A program made the translations under genes and the position numbers. Shown here piece by piece: positions 8,514 to 16,464 of a DNA stretch of 49,304 nucleotides. Source of the DNA: Candidatus Caribbeanibacter nitroreducens (GTDB lineage: Bacteria; Gemmatimonadota; Gemmatimonadetes; Palauibacterales; Palauibacteraceae); the NCBI GenBank assembly GCA_947581645.1, contig CANPVF010000128.1, forward strand, positions 1 through 49,304. Direction: 5' to 3'. Numbering within the stretch: the stretch's first letter is position 1; each line of letters opens with the position of its first letter. The notes beneath the pieces were generated by a model. It saw only the letters and a list, made by a program, of their open reading frames with translations. It made no database searches and was not told where the DNA came from.

Positions 8514-10295
8514 TTAGATGCTGACCGGATCGGTCGGGGAGTGCCGATCCAGGTAGATCATGAAGAAGGTCCTGGTGACGTACAGGGCGGTGACGAAGGA
8601 GGCGATGATCCCGATGGCCAGGGTCACCGCGAAGCCCTGCACCGGTCCCGTGCCCACCTGGTAGAGGATGATGGCCGTGATGAGCGTCGTGAGGTTGGCG
8701 TCCACGATGGCCGAGAGGGCGTGCGCGAACCCCTCCTCCACGGCCGTTCGTGGCGTCTTCCCCGCCGCCTGCTCCTCCCGTATGCGCTCGAAGATCAGGA
8801 CGTTGGCGTCCACCGCCATACCCACGGACAGGATGATGCCCGCGATGCCCGGAAGCGTGAGCGTCGCCTCGAGCCCCGCCAGTCCGCCGAGCACGAGGAT
8901 CACGTAGACGCAGAGCGCACCCACCGCCATGGCGCCCGCCATCCGGTAGTAGGCGATCATGCCCAGGATGACGAGCACGATGCCGATGATGAAGGCCATC
9001 CGGCCCTGCTCGATGGAGTCCTGGCCCAGCGACGGTCCCACGGTGCGCTCCTCCACGATCTGGATGGGCACCGGGAGGGCGCCGGCCCGGAGCACGAGGG
9101 CCAGGTCCTGGGCCTCCTGCAGGCTGCCGGTGGCGCCGAGCTCGATCTGCGCCCGCCGGCTCAGGGTCTGTCGTATCACCGGGGCGCTCTGCACCCGTCC
9201 GTCCAGCACGATGGCCATCTGCTCGCCCACGTTGCGGCTGGTCTGGCGCTCGAAGATCCGCGCCCCCTGCCGCGTCATCTCGAAGGGCACGATCGGCTGG
9301 TTGTAGGTGGGGTCACGCTGGGCGGGCCCGGCGTCGGCCAGGTACTCTCCGGTGATCAGGGGCTCGTCGGCCAGCACGTACAGCTGACGGTAGACGTTGC
9401 CGCCCTGGCTCACCGTGTTCGCGCCCCAGTTGAGCTGGATCCCGTTCGGGAGCATCCCCTGCACCGCGTCCATGGCCAGGAACTTCCGCACCGTGGGTAC
9501 GTCCTGCTCCGCCACGAGGAAGACCCCGTTCTGCCCGGACTGCAGCAGCAGCTCGGAGAGGGGGCGGAGCTCGCCCTGGGCAGCGCCGCCCTGACCGCCC
9601 TCCTGCTGCATGCCCGGTAGGCCCTGCGTCTCGGGGGACGGGGAGGTGTCCTGCCCGGCGGCCTGGCCGGTGTCCTCCCCGGCCAGGGCCGGCGGCAGAC
9701 CGCCTTCGCCCTGGCCACCCTGCTGCGCTCCGGCGGCCGCCGTGTCGGCGCCGGTGGTGTCCGGGGCCACGGTGTCGGGCGCCCCGGCCTCCCCCTGGCC
9801 GAAGAGCGCGCTCAGGTCGCCGCCGGCGCCGCCCGCGGCCCGCAGGTTCTCGGCGCCCAGCTCGTCCACGATGGCCTGGTCGATGCGCTCCAGCCGGTCC
9901 ATGACGGCGCCGTCCGTGCGCACGACGTTGAAGGAGAGGAAGGCCGTCTGGGAGACGATGTCCTTGGCACGCTCCGGGTTGTCGATGCCCGCCAGCTCCA
10001 CGATGATCCGCTCGTTGCCGACCTTCTGGATGATCGGCTCCCGGACCCCGAATTCGTTGACGCGGTTCCGGATCGTGGTCAGCACCCGGTCCAGGGCGTC
10101 GGAGCGGGCCTGGTCGGTCAGGGTGGTGTCGCTGGCCAGCTCGACGGCCAGGTGCATGCCCCCCTGGAGGTCGAGGCCCAGGTTCAGGGGAGAGATCGTG
10201 TTCCCCTCCGGCCCCTCCTGCGGCATGAGCGTCCACCCGCAGAGGAGCACGAGGCCCACGATGACTGCGATGCGTCCCTTGATGCTGCTGAACAT
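8514..10295 (-). CDS. secD: Protein translocase subunit SecD
   Basis: SecD is the larger accessory subunit of the SecYEG translocon. The chosen start MFSSIKGRIAVIVGLVL gives 593 residues, with a first membrane helix, the LGLDLQGGMHLAVEL motif, the periplasmic P1 region and a C-terminal helix bundle with AGIILSVGMAVDANVLIFERIREE. The track ORF begins 40 codons earlier with low-complexity sequence upstream of the membrane helix, so the internal ATG is preferred; the ribosome site is weak. Residues about 152-241 form a Gly/Gln/Ala/Thr/Pro-rich insert within the periplasmic domain, not expected in a compact SecD. Confidence 0.93.
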   Translation of the reverse strand: MFSSIKGRIAVIVGLVLLCGWTLMPQEGPEGNTISPLNLGLDLQGGMHLAVELASDTTLTDQARSDALDRVLTTIRNRVNEFGVREPIIQKVGNERIIVELAGIDNPERAKDIVSQTAFLSFNVVRTDGAVMDRLERIDQAIVDELGAENLRAAGGAGGDLSALFGQGEAGAPDTVAPDTTGADTAAAGAQQGGQGEGGLPPALAGEDTGQAAGQDTSPSPETQGLPGMQQEGGQGGAAQGELRPLSELLLQSGQNGVFLVAEQDVPTVRKFLAMDAVQGMLPNGIQLNWGANTVSQGGNVYRQLYVLADEPLITGEYLADAGPAQRDPTYNQPIVPFEMTRQGARIFERQTSRNVGEQMAIVLDGRVQSAPVIRQTLSRRAQIELGATGSLQEAQDLALVLRAGALPVPIQIVEERTVGPSLGQDSIEQGRMAFIIGIVLVILGMIAYYRMAGAMAVGALCVYVILVLGGLAGLEATLTLPGIAGIILSVGMAVDANVLIFERIREEQAAGKTPRTAVEEGFAHALSAIVDANLTTLITAIILYQVGTGPVQGFAVTLAIGIIASFVTALYVTRTFFMIYLDRHSPTDPVSI

Positions 10296-10440
10296 GTATG
10301 CGCGCTCGTCCTCGACTCGTGGTGCGTACGAATGCGCCCGGGCTGTGCCGTGCGTCGGGCCGTCCCCGCGGCTCCGGGGCGGCGATCGGAAGCGCCCGAA
10401 GGTATGCCGCGCCATCGGGCCACGAAAGGGACGGGTGACC

Positions 10441-10469
10441 TTTCAGGGCACGCTCCATGCCGTCAGTGT
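10441..10469 (+). promoter_or_regulatory. Candidate promoter for the CAT tRNA
   Basis: TTTCAG at 10441-10446 is followed after exactly 17 bases by CAGTGT at 10464-10469. The spacing and the nAGnnT form match the other candidate promoters in this window. The predicted start point, near 10476, is about 30 bases before the mature tRNA 5' end. This is a pattern-based call. Confidence 0.4.
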
Positions 10470-10504
10470 ACAACAGAGCGGCGACGGCGGTCGGACGCCG
10501 CCGC

Positions 10505-10578
10505 GGGCCCGTAGCTCAGCTGGTCAGAGCAGCCGACTCATAATCGGCCGGTCCCAGGTTCGAGTCCTGGCGGGCCCA
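10505..10578 (+). tRNA. tRNA with anticodon CAT (elongator Met or lysidine-type Ile2)
   Basis: A full cloverleaf can be drawn. The acceptor stem GGGCCCG pairs with CGGGCCC (seven perfect pairs). The D stem is GCTC/GAGC. The anticodon stem GCCGA/TCGGC closes the loop CTCATAA with anticodon CAT at 10539-10541. The variable loop has five bases, and the T arm is CCAGG-TTCGAGT-CCTGG. The discriminator is A and CCA is not encoded. The perfect first acceptor pair and the absence of three consecutive G:C pairs beside the anticodon loop exclude the initiator. The CTCATAATC context resembles tRNA-Ile2, whose C34 becomes lysidine, but elongator Met cannot be excluded. Confidence 0.93.
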
Positions 10579-10601
10579 CTCTCCCTCCCGTTTCGCTCCC
10601 G

Positions 10602-11645
10602 CTACTGCTGCCCGGCCTCCACCCGGATCGCCGGGCCGTCCCCGCGCTCCACCAGGCGGCCCACGCGGGCGGCGGCGTAGCCTCCGGCGCTCCACCGCCG
10701 CACCACCTCGTCGGCCTCACCCGGCGGCACGGCCGCCAGCAGGCCGCCGGAGGTCTGGGCGTCGCAGAGCAGGACCCTCCGATTCTCGGATACCTCCGGA
10801 CCCCAGTCCAGGTGCTGCTCCACCGCCTCCCGGTTCCGGCGCGTACCGCCCGGAACGTGTCCCGCCGCCGCCAGCCGGTCGGCGCCGGGGATCAGCCGCG
10901 GCGCGTTCGCGGAGACGCGGGCGCCGACGCTGCCGGCGCGGCACAGCTCCCACAGGTGGCCCAGGAGGCCGAAGCCCGTGACGTCGGTGGCGGCGTGGAC
11001 CTCGACGTCCGCCAGGGCCGCCGTCGCCTCGCGGTTGAGCTGACGCATGGAGTCCACGGCGGCCCGGATCTCCTCCGCCCGGGCCTCCTGCGCCTTGATG
11101 GCCGTCGTGATGACGCCGGTCCCCAGCCCCTTCCCCAGGACCAGCGCGTCGCCCGGCTTCCCGCCGCGCTTCCGGTACAGGCGGTCCGGGTCGCCGAGGC
11201 CGATGGCCACCAGCCCGAACTTGGGCTCCCGGTCGTCCACCGAGTGTCCGCCGGCGATGACGATGCCCGCCTCGCGGCAGACGTCGCTGGCCCCGCGGTA
11301 GATGGCTTCCACCACCTCGTCGGGGAACTCCCCCGCCGGGATGGCCAGGACCGCCAGCGCGAAGGCCGGCGTCACGTTCATGGCGTACAGGTCGCTCAGC
11401 GAGTTCGCCGCCGCCACGGCGCCGAACTGTTCCGGGTCGTCCACCAGCGGCGTGAAGAAGTCCAGCGTGGCGGCCACGGCCTGCCCGTCGTCGAGACGGT
11501 ACACGGCGGCGTCGTCGGGCTCGTCCAGCCCGATGAGCAGCCTCTCGTCCGGGAGGCGCGGCAGTGCGTCCAGTACGTGCTCCAGGTCCTCCGGACCCAG
11601 TTTGCACGCTCAACCGGCGCCGTGGGAGTACTCCGTCAGCCTCAT
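10602..11645 (-). CDS. selD: Selenide, water dikinase with in-frame TGA (selenocysteine at codon 12)
   Basis: SelD makes selenophosphate, the selenium donor for selenocysteine and selenouridine. From the ATG at 11643-11645, after AGGAGG, the frame reads MRLTEYSHGAG-TGA-ACKLGPEDLEHVL and continues into the track ORF. E. coli SelD has YSHGAGCGCK here, so the TGA (11610-11612) sits exactly at the catalytic cysteine position. SelD proteins with Sec at this site are known in other organisms. The rest is intact: AVAATLDFFTPLVDDP, ANSLSDLYAMNVTP, AGGHSVDDREPKFG, DVTGFGLLGHL and CDAQTSGGLL. Total 347 residues including Sec. The track ORF starts about 47 codons late because of the TGA. Other Sec machinery (selA, selB, selC) is outside the window. 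Confidence 0.93.
11576..11612 (-). promoter_or_regulatory. Bacterial SECIS-like hairpin after the selD TGA
   Basis: Immediately after the in-frame TGA the message can fold into a long hairpin. The lower stem CGTGC (11604-11608) pairs with GCACG (11576-11580). After an AAA/A internal loop, the upper stem CTGGGTCC pairs with GGACCTGG (eight pairs, two G:U), closed by a GGA loop at 11590-11592. The apical loop is 17 bases after the TGA, in the range used by bacterial SECIS elements recognised by SelB. The hairpin lies inside the coding sequence, as bacterial SECIS elements do. SelB binding is inferred. Confidence 0.75.
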
Positions 11646-11708
11646 GTCTCACCTCCTCGTCGCTGTCCGGGGCGGATCCCGGAGCGGGCTCTCGCGTCGA
11701 CCGGCCGC

Positions 11709-11737
11709 AAGCTATGATTGCTCCCGGGCCCGGCCAA
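11709..11737 (-). promoter_or_regulatory. Candidate selD promoter TTGGCC-N17-TAGCTT
   Basis: On the minus strand TTGGCC (11732-11737) is followed after exactly 17 bases by TAGCTT (11709-11714). The predicted transcript has a leader of about 57 bases before the selD ATG. The same TAGCTT hexamer with a 17-base spacer occurs upstream of the NhaC-type gene and hemE. Confidence 0.55.
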
Positions 11738-11801
11738 CCCGTCGGGTCGGTCGGCGGTTCCCGGCAAGCAGGCGCTCACCCCGTCCAGCACCCGAGACTC
11801 C

Positions 11802-12500
11802 ATGAGCTTCCTCGACGGCTTCTTCTCCACAGGGGGACAGCGAGGCGGCGGCGCCGACGACGCCGCGCGGAGACGGAGGATGGTCGAGCGTCAGATCCGG
11901 CGGCGGGGGGTGGACGACGAGCGGGTGCTGAGCGCCATGGAGGAGGTGCCCCGCCACCTCTTCGTCCGCGCGGGCGACCGCTCCCGGGCCTACCAGGACA
12001 GCGCCCTGCCCATCGGCCACGACCAGACCATCTCCCAGCCCTACATCGTCGCCCGCATGACCGAGCTCCTGGAGCCGGACGAGGGCCTGACGGCGCTGGA
12101 GGTGGGCACCGGATCCGGATACCAGGCCGCGGTCCTGGCCGCCTGCGGCATCGAGGTCTTCTCCGTGGAGCGCATCGCCCCCCTGAGCGAGCGGGCCCGG
12201 GAGGCGCTGCTCCAGGCGGGCTACGCCGACCGGGTGCACCTGCGCGTCGGCGACGGCAGCCTCGGCTGGCCCGAGGAGGCGCCCTTCGACCGGATCGTCG
12301 TCACAGCCGGCGCCGCGGAGCTGCCCGACCCCCTGCGCGAGCAGCTGGCCGACGGCGGCGTGGCCGTGGCCCCCGTGGGCGGGCGCTCGACGCAGTGGAT
12401 CCGTCGCTACCGCAGGCAGGGGGACCGCTGGGAGGAAGAGGAGTTCGAGGCGGCGCGCTTCGTCCCCCTCATCCGCGGGGACGAGGAGGAGGGGCGCTGA
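11802..12500 (+). CDS. pcm: Protein-L-isoaspartate O-methyltransferase
   Basis: Pcm methylates isoaspartyl residues in damaged proteins, starting their repair. The core reads MVERQIRRRGVDDERVLSAM, VPRHLFV, AYQDSALPIGHDQTISQPYIVARM, then the SAM-binding ALEVGTGSGYQAAVLA and FDRIVVTAGAAELP. From the ATG at 11802 the product has 232 residues. A second candidate ATG at 11880 begins the conserved core and has GGAGA six bases upstream, so the 26-residue N-terminal extension (MSFLDGFFSTGG) is uncertain. The track start at 11718 is less likely. The gene diverges from selD and ends in a hairpin shared with the converging neighbour. Confidence 0.93.
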   Translation: MSFLDGFFSTGGQRGGGADDAARRRRMVERQIRRRGVDDERVLSAMEEVPRHLFVRAGDRSRAYQDSALPIGHDQTISQPYIVARMTELLEPDEGLTALEVGTGSGYQAAVLAACGIEVFSVERIAPLSERAREALLQAGYADRVHLRVGDGSLGWPEEAPFDRIVVTAGAAELPDPLREQLADGGVAVAPVGGRSTQWIRRYRRQGDRWEEEEFEAARFVPLIRGDEEEGR

Positions 12501-12513
12501 GACTCCTCAGCGC
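12494..12513. terminator. Perfect inverted repeat at the pcm / Rossmann-protein junction
   Basis: GCGCTGAG and CTCAGCGC form eight perfect pairs around a four-base ACTC loop. The element covers the stop of pcm on the plus strand and the stop of the converging minus-strand gene, so one hairpin could end both transcripts. Only two T residues follow on the plus strand, so it is not a classical intrinsic terminator. Confidence 0.5.
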
Positions 12514-14168
12514 TTGATCCGGGCCCCTCCGTCCTCCGTCCGGAAGACGAAGGCCGCCAGCGCCCCGGGACGGATCTCCCCGGACCGGGCACGGACATCC
12601 AGGTCCTCCCGGGACCCCATCTCCGGCCCGGGCGGATCCACCTCACGGTGCACGAACTGCCGACATCGGCGCCGCCAGCGCACCCAGCACTGCGGCCGCA
12701 GGTCGACCCACCCCTGCTCCGACCAGCGCGTGTCCCGGGGGTCGCCGTCGTCCTCCGGCGCCACTTTCACGTCGGGGCCCCGGAGCATGCGGTCGCCGCC
12801 GGGCAGGAGGATCGGGAGTCCGATGGAGAGGACGTCGGAGCGGAGACGGTCGTCCTCGCCGACGATCTCCCGGGCCCGGCGCGCCACCTCGGTCTCGTCC
12901 AGGTTCATCGCCTCCCTCACGTCGGTGCAGGCGCGACGAAGGATCTCGGCCTCGAAGAGGAGCTTGCTCAGCCGCGGCGGCCCCAGCATCTCGAAGGCCA
13001 CCGACCGCACGTCGTGCTCCTCCTCCAGGCTCTCCATCTGGCGGAGGGCCGACTCGCGCATCACCCCGGCCCGATAGCTGGGTCCCATGCTGCTGGCGTC
13101 CAGGGCGGCGATGATGTCCCTCCCGGTCGGCCGGCCCAGGATCTCGGACTCGATGACGTCGGCGATCTCCTCCGGGGTCACCAGCTCCATCAGCCCCAGC
13201 GAGCTGATGGCCTCGAACTCTCCGAGGCTGAAGAGGCCGTTCTCGCCCGCGTCCAGGTAGACCGACTCGATGACCTCGCCGGTCTCCTCCCAGGCCTCCT
13301 CCGAGGGGTCGTTCAGCGCCTCCTCCACGGGCATGGGGGAGGACGCGTCGTACCGGGCGATGGGATCCCCGCCGCGGTGGACGGGACCGTACTCGATCTC
13401 CTTCCAGGCGATGGCCGCGGTGGGCTTCACCTCTTTCACCACGGGCGCCTCGGGGGTTCTCGCCATCAGGTAGAGGAGCAGCGTGTGGGCCCCGGCCACG
13501 CTGGACTTGGCCAGGAGCTCGCGGGACGGCCGCTCCTCGGAGTGGGTGAAGGGCACGTTCAGGCCCATGCCGCCGGTCCCGGACGTGCCGATCTTCAGGT
13601 AGACCGAGGTGTCGGCCCGACGCATGCCCTCGAGCATGTACTGGACATGTCGGATGAGCTGCGGGAGATGGAGCGTGGAGAGGTGGGCCTCCACTTCGGC
13701 GGCACTGGCCCCACCCTCCTCCCTGGCCTTCCGGCGGACGCGCTCCGCCGATGCGAAGACGTTCTGGTAGGCGATGGCCGTGGCGGTATTGACGCCGTCG
13801 ATGAGGATGTCCGGGCGCTGACGCTCCAGCAGCTGAATGAGGGCCGAGCGGTCGTAGGCCGCCGAGTCGAGGCTTCCGAACAGCTCGTCCAGGAGCTCGG
13901 CCCGGCTCTCCTCGTTGTTCAGCAGCTCCCGGCGGGAGGCCTCCTTCTTGGACTCCGGGAGGAAGATGTCGCCCCACTCCGGGACGATCTCCACCTCGTC
14001 GCCGCCGGGCTCCGAGGACAGCGTCCGCACCGCCTCACGGGCGTCTTCCTCCTGCAGGCCGGCGATGCCGAGGCGCGCCGGGCGGTGCTCCAGGAGGTTG
14101 CGGGCCACGGCCATGCCCACGAGACCGGTTCCGCCCAGGATCAGCACGTTCCTGCCCTCGATATCCAC
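12507..14168 (-). CDS. Large NAD(P)-binding Rossmann-fold protein of unknown function
   Basis: The 553-residue protein starts VDIEGRNVLILGGTGLVGMAVARNLLEH, a clear GGTGxxG dinucleotide-binding motif after a first beta strand, as in extended SDR or epimerase families. Later segments include RPDILIDGVNTATAIAYQ, IRHVQYMLEGMRRADTSVYLKIGTSGTGGMG and VKPTAAIAWKEIEYGPV. The SDR catalytic YxxxK is not evident where expected, and the length is about twice a normal SDR. The start is GTG with a weak ribosome site. It follows the pseudouridine synthase by six bases and is probably in the same operon. It is cytoplasmic by sequence; the substrate is unknown. Confidence 0.72.
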   Translation of the reverse strand: MDIEGRNVLILGGTGLVGMAVARNLLEHRPARLGIAGLQEEDAREAVRTLSSEPGGDEVEIVPEWGDIFLPESKKEASRRELLNNEESRAELLDELFGSLDSAAYDRSALIQLLERQRPDILIDGVNTATAIAYQNVFASAERVRRKAREEGGASAAEVEAHLSTLHLPQLIRHVQYMLEGMRRADTSVYLKIGTSGTGGMGLNVPFTHSEERPSRELLAKSSVAGAHTLLLYLMARTPEAPVVKEVKPTAAIAWKEIEYGPVHRGGDPIARYDASSPMPVEEALNDPSEEAWEETGEVIESVYLDAGENGLFSLGEFEAISSLGLMELVTPEEIADVIESEILGRPTGRDIIAALDASSMGPSYRAGVMRESALRQMESLEEEHDVRSVAFEMLGPPRLSKLLFEAEILRRACTDVREAMNLDETEVARRAREIVGEDDRLRSDVLSIGLPILLPGGDRMLRGPDVKVAPEDDGDPRDTRWSEQGWVDLRPQCWVRWRRRCRQFVHREVDPPGPEMGSREDLDVRARSGEIRPGALAAFVFRTEDGGARIKR

Positions 14169-14174
14169 GCTCGA

Positions 14175-14951
14175 TCAGTGCCTTTCGCTTCGTGCAGGAT
14201 TCGCCTTCGCAGCCGACTCGTCGTCGGACACCGCGCTTCGCAGGGCCCCCACCTCCTCGTGGGTGAGCTCACGCCACGCGCCCGGCTCCAGGTCGCCGAG
14301 CTCCACGGGCCCGAAGGAGAGCCGCCGCAGATACCGGATTCCGGCCCCCAGCTCGTCCATCATGCGCCGGATCTCGCGATTGCGTCCCTCGTGGAGCGTG
14401 AGGAGCAGCACCGCGCCCTCCTCCGCCGGGAGGCGGGCCGCCGCGTCGGCCGCCGCCCGCCCGTCCTCCAGCTCGACACCGTCGAGGACTCTCCGCTCGA
14501 CCTGCTCGGGCACGGGCGGGGCCAGGCCGACCTCGTATCGCTTCTCCACCTCGCGGCTCGGGTGCAGGAGACGGTGAGCCAGGTCGCCCTCGTTGGTGAG
14601 CAGAAGCAGCCCCTCGCTCATGTAGTCCAGGCGGCCGACGTGAAACAGGTCGCGAAGGGGCCCCTCGGGCAGCAGGTCGTAGATCGTAGACCGGCCCTGC
14701 GGGTCCTCCCGGCTGGTGATCACCCGCGGCGGCTTGTGGAGCGCCACCCACCGCGCGGGTTGCGGCTCCACGACCTCGCCGTCCACCGCCACCGTCACCG
14801 CCTCCGCGTCCGCGGGGACCCGGGTACCGAGCTCCGTGACGGTCCGCCCGTCCACGGTCACCCGCCCCTCGCGGATCAGGTCCTCGCTCGCCCGCCGGGA
14901 GGCGACGCCGGCCCGGCGGAGGTACTTCTGGAGGCGGACGGTCTCAGCCAC
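14175..14951 (-). CDS. rluB: RsuA/RluB-family pseudouridine synthase
   Basis: Enzymes of this family convert a specific uridine of rRNA to pseudouridine. The protein has an N-terminal S4 RNA-binding domain (VRLQKYLRRAGVASRRASEDLIREGRVTVDG) and a catalytic domain with VGRLDYMSEGLLLLTNEGDLAHRLLHP, which contains the catalytic aspartate, and LHEGRNREIRRMMDELG. The GTG at 14951 (VAETVRLQKY) overlaps the scpB stop by eight bases and gives 258 residues. The track ATG at 14981 would add ten residues. scpA-scpB-rluB is a widely conserved order, which supports RluB over RsuA or RluE/F, but the rRNA site is not proven. Confidence 0.88.
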   Translation of the reverse strand: MAETVRLQKYLRRAGVASRRASEDLIREGRVTVDGRTVTELGTRVPADAEAVTVAVDGEVVEPQPARWVALHKPPRVITSREDPQGRSTIYDLLPEGPLRDLFHVGRLDYMSEGLLLLTNEGDLAHRLLHPSREVEKRYEVGLAPPVPEQVERRVLDGVELEDGRAAADAAARLPAEEGAVLLLTLHEGRNREIRRMMDELGAGIRYLRRLSFGPVELGDLEPGAWRELTHEEVGALRSAVSDDESAAKANPARSERH

Positions 14952-15546
14952 GGGCCTCGTCCCCGCCGGTCCCGGCGGCACCGGCCGGCTCGGACTCCTC
15001 CTCTTCGCCGGTCTCCGACTCCTCCTCCCTGAGGGTCACGGGCAGGTCCTCCGGGGTGGGCAGGTCGTCGAGCGACTGGAACCCGAAGTGATCCAGGAAC
15101 CGCTCGGTGGTGCCGTAGAGGAGCGGCCGTCCCAGGCCCTCTCCCCTGCCCACCACCTCGATCAGCTCCCAGTCGCGCAGCGTGTTCAGCACCGAGCTGC
15201 TGCTCACCCCGCGAATCTCCTCCACCTCGACCCGGCTGATGGGCTGCCGGTAGGCCACGATGGCCAGGGTCTCCACCGCCGCGGAGGAGAGACCCGGGGC
15301 CTTCGGCACCGAGTCGAATCGCTCCAGGTACGGCGCGTACTCCGGGCGGGTGAGGATCTGGTAGCCGTCCCCGAGCTGGTAGATCTGGAACGAGCGCTCC
15401 TGGTCCTCGTAGAGGCCCCGAAGCGTCTGCACCGCCTCCTCCACGCGGGAGGGCGTCAGGTCCTCGTCCGCCCGTGCGATATCGGTCGGCGTGAGCGATC
15501 CCTCGCTGGCGAACAGCGTGGCTTCGACAACCTGCTCGGGCCTCAT
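14944..15546 (-). CDS. scpB: Segregation and condensation protein B
   Basis: ScpB is the winged-helix kleisin-associated subunit of the SMC-ScpAB condensin. The 200-residue product begins MRPEQVVEATLFASEGSLTPTDIA and has SAAVETLAIVAYRQPISRVEVEEIRGV and LLYGTTERFLDHFGF, all hallmarks of ScpB. The last 35 or so residues form an acidic, probably disordered tail. Its start overlaps the scpA stop (ATGA) and its stop is overlapped by rluB. The smc gene is not in the window. Confidence 0.95.
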   Translation of the reverse strand: MRPEQVVEATLFASEGSLTPTDIARADEDLTPSRVEEAVQTLRGLYEDQERSFQIYQLGDGYQILTRPEYAPYLERFDSVPKAPGLSSAAVETLAIVAYRQPISRVEVEEIRGVSSSSVLNTLRDWELIEVVGRGEGLGRPLLYGTTERFLDHFGFQSLDDLPTPEDLPVTLREEESETGEEEESEPAGAAGTGGDEARG

Positions 15547-16424
15547 CCCTCGCTCCCCTCCTCCGATGCTGCCAGGTCGTGGGCCAGCCGGGCACCGTCC
15601 AGGGCCCCGGCCTCCTCCTCGCCGGCCTCCTCCTCGGTCTCCCAGAATCGCTCGCCCCGGTAGAGCCAGACCTGCGCGAAGGCTTCCGCCTGACGAACCC
15701 GAACGGCCTGCCTCCTGGCCATCTCCAGGCAGCCCAGCAGCCCGGCCACCCCGTGATACCGGTCCTTCCAGGGCTCGTACAGCCGCTCGAACGGCACCCG
15801 CTCGCTCTCCTCCAGGAGGCGCCGGGCCAGGGAGATCTTCTCGCTCACCCGCACGCGGCGCGTGGGAGCCCGGTGCACCGCCTCCTCGGCGGGCTCCGGC
15901 ACGCCCCGCGCCGCCTCCATGAGCTCGTCGAGCGTGAGCTCGAGGTCCTCCACCGGCGGCGCCGTGTCCGGAATCCGCGGCACGTATCCCTTGGCGAAGT
16001 GCCGCGACCGGTCCGCCTCGGCGCTCATGAGCACCTGTGCTACCTCCTGGAAGTGTTCGTACTCCAGGAGCCTGCGGACGAGGTCGGCCCGCGGGTCCTC
16101 CTCCCAGTCCGGCGACTCGTTGCGCGGGATCAGGAGCTGCGCCTTGATCCGGACCAGCGTCGACGCCATCTCGAGGAACTCGCCCGCCCGGTCCAGCTCC
16201 AGGCGGTCGAGACCGGCGGACAGGGCGGCCTGGAACTGCTCCGTGATCCGCGCGATGGGGATGTCGAAGATGTCGATGTCCTGGGACCGGATCAGGTGCA
16301 GGAGCAGGTCCAGGGGGCCGTGGAAGCGCTCCAGCTCGACCACGAACGGCTCGGGGCCGTCGTCCCCGTCCTCCGCCACGGCGACCGCTCCCGCGCCTCC
16401 ACGACGCGCCTCGGCGGCGGTCAC
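15543..16424 (-). CDS. scpA: Segregation and condensation protein A
   Basis: ScpA is the kleisin that bridges SMC heads in chromosome condensation. After about 25 variable residues the sequence enters FVVELERFHGPLDLLLHLIRSQDIDIFDIPIARITEQF, the SMC-neck-binding N-terminal domain, and then FLEMASTLVRIKAQLLIP. The C-terminal segment GVAGLLGCLEMARRQAVRVRQ matches the winged-helix region. Length is 293 residues with a GTG start, 40 bases after the site-2 protease stop. The C-terminal 30 residues are acidic. Confidence 0.95.
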   Translation of the reverse strand: MTAAEARRGGAGAVAVAEDGDDGPEPFVVELERFHGPLDLLLHLIRSQDIDIFDIPIARITEQFQAALSAGLDRLELDRAGEFLEMASTLVRIKAQLLIPRNESPDWEEDPRADLVRRLLEYEHFQEVAQVLMSAEADRSRHFAKGYVPRIPDTAPPVEDLELTLDELMEAARGVPEPAEEAVHRAPTRRVRVSEKISLARRLLEESERVPFERLYEPWKDRYHGVAGLLGCLEMARRQAVRVRQAEAFAQVWLYRGERFWETEEEAGEEEAGALDGARLAHDLAASEEGSEG

Positions 16425-16464
16425 GGCTCACCGCCCGTGGGGTCGCCGCCGCCCGGAGGAGCGC

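Noticed and set aside
10505-10578. Initiator tRNA-fMet
   Set aside because: The first acceptor pair is G:C rather than the C:A mismatch and the anticodon stem lacks three consecutive G:C pairs, so it is elongator Met or Ile2.
11504-11645. selD read as a frameshifted or truncated pseudogene because of the stop codon
   Set aside because: The frame is the same on both sides of the TGA, the residue is the known Sec/Cys catalytic position, and a SECIS-like hairpin follows.
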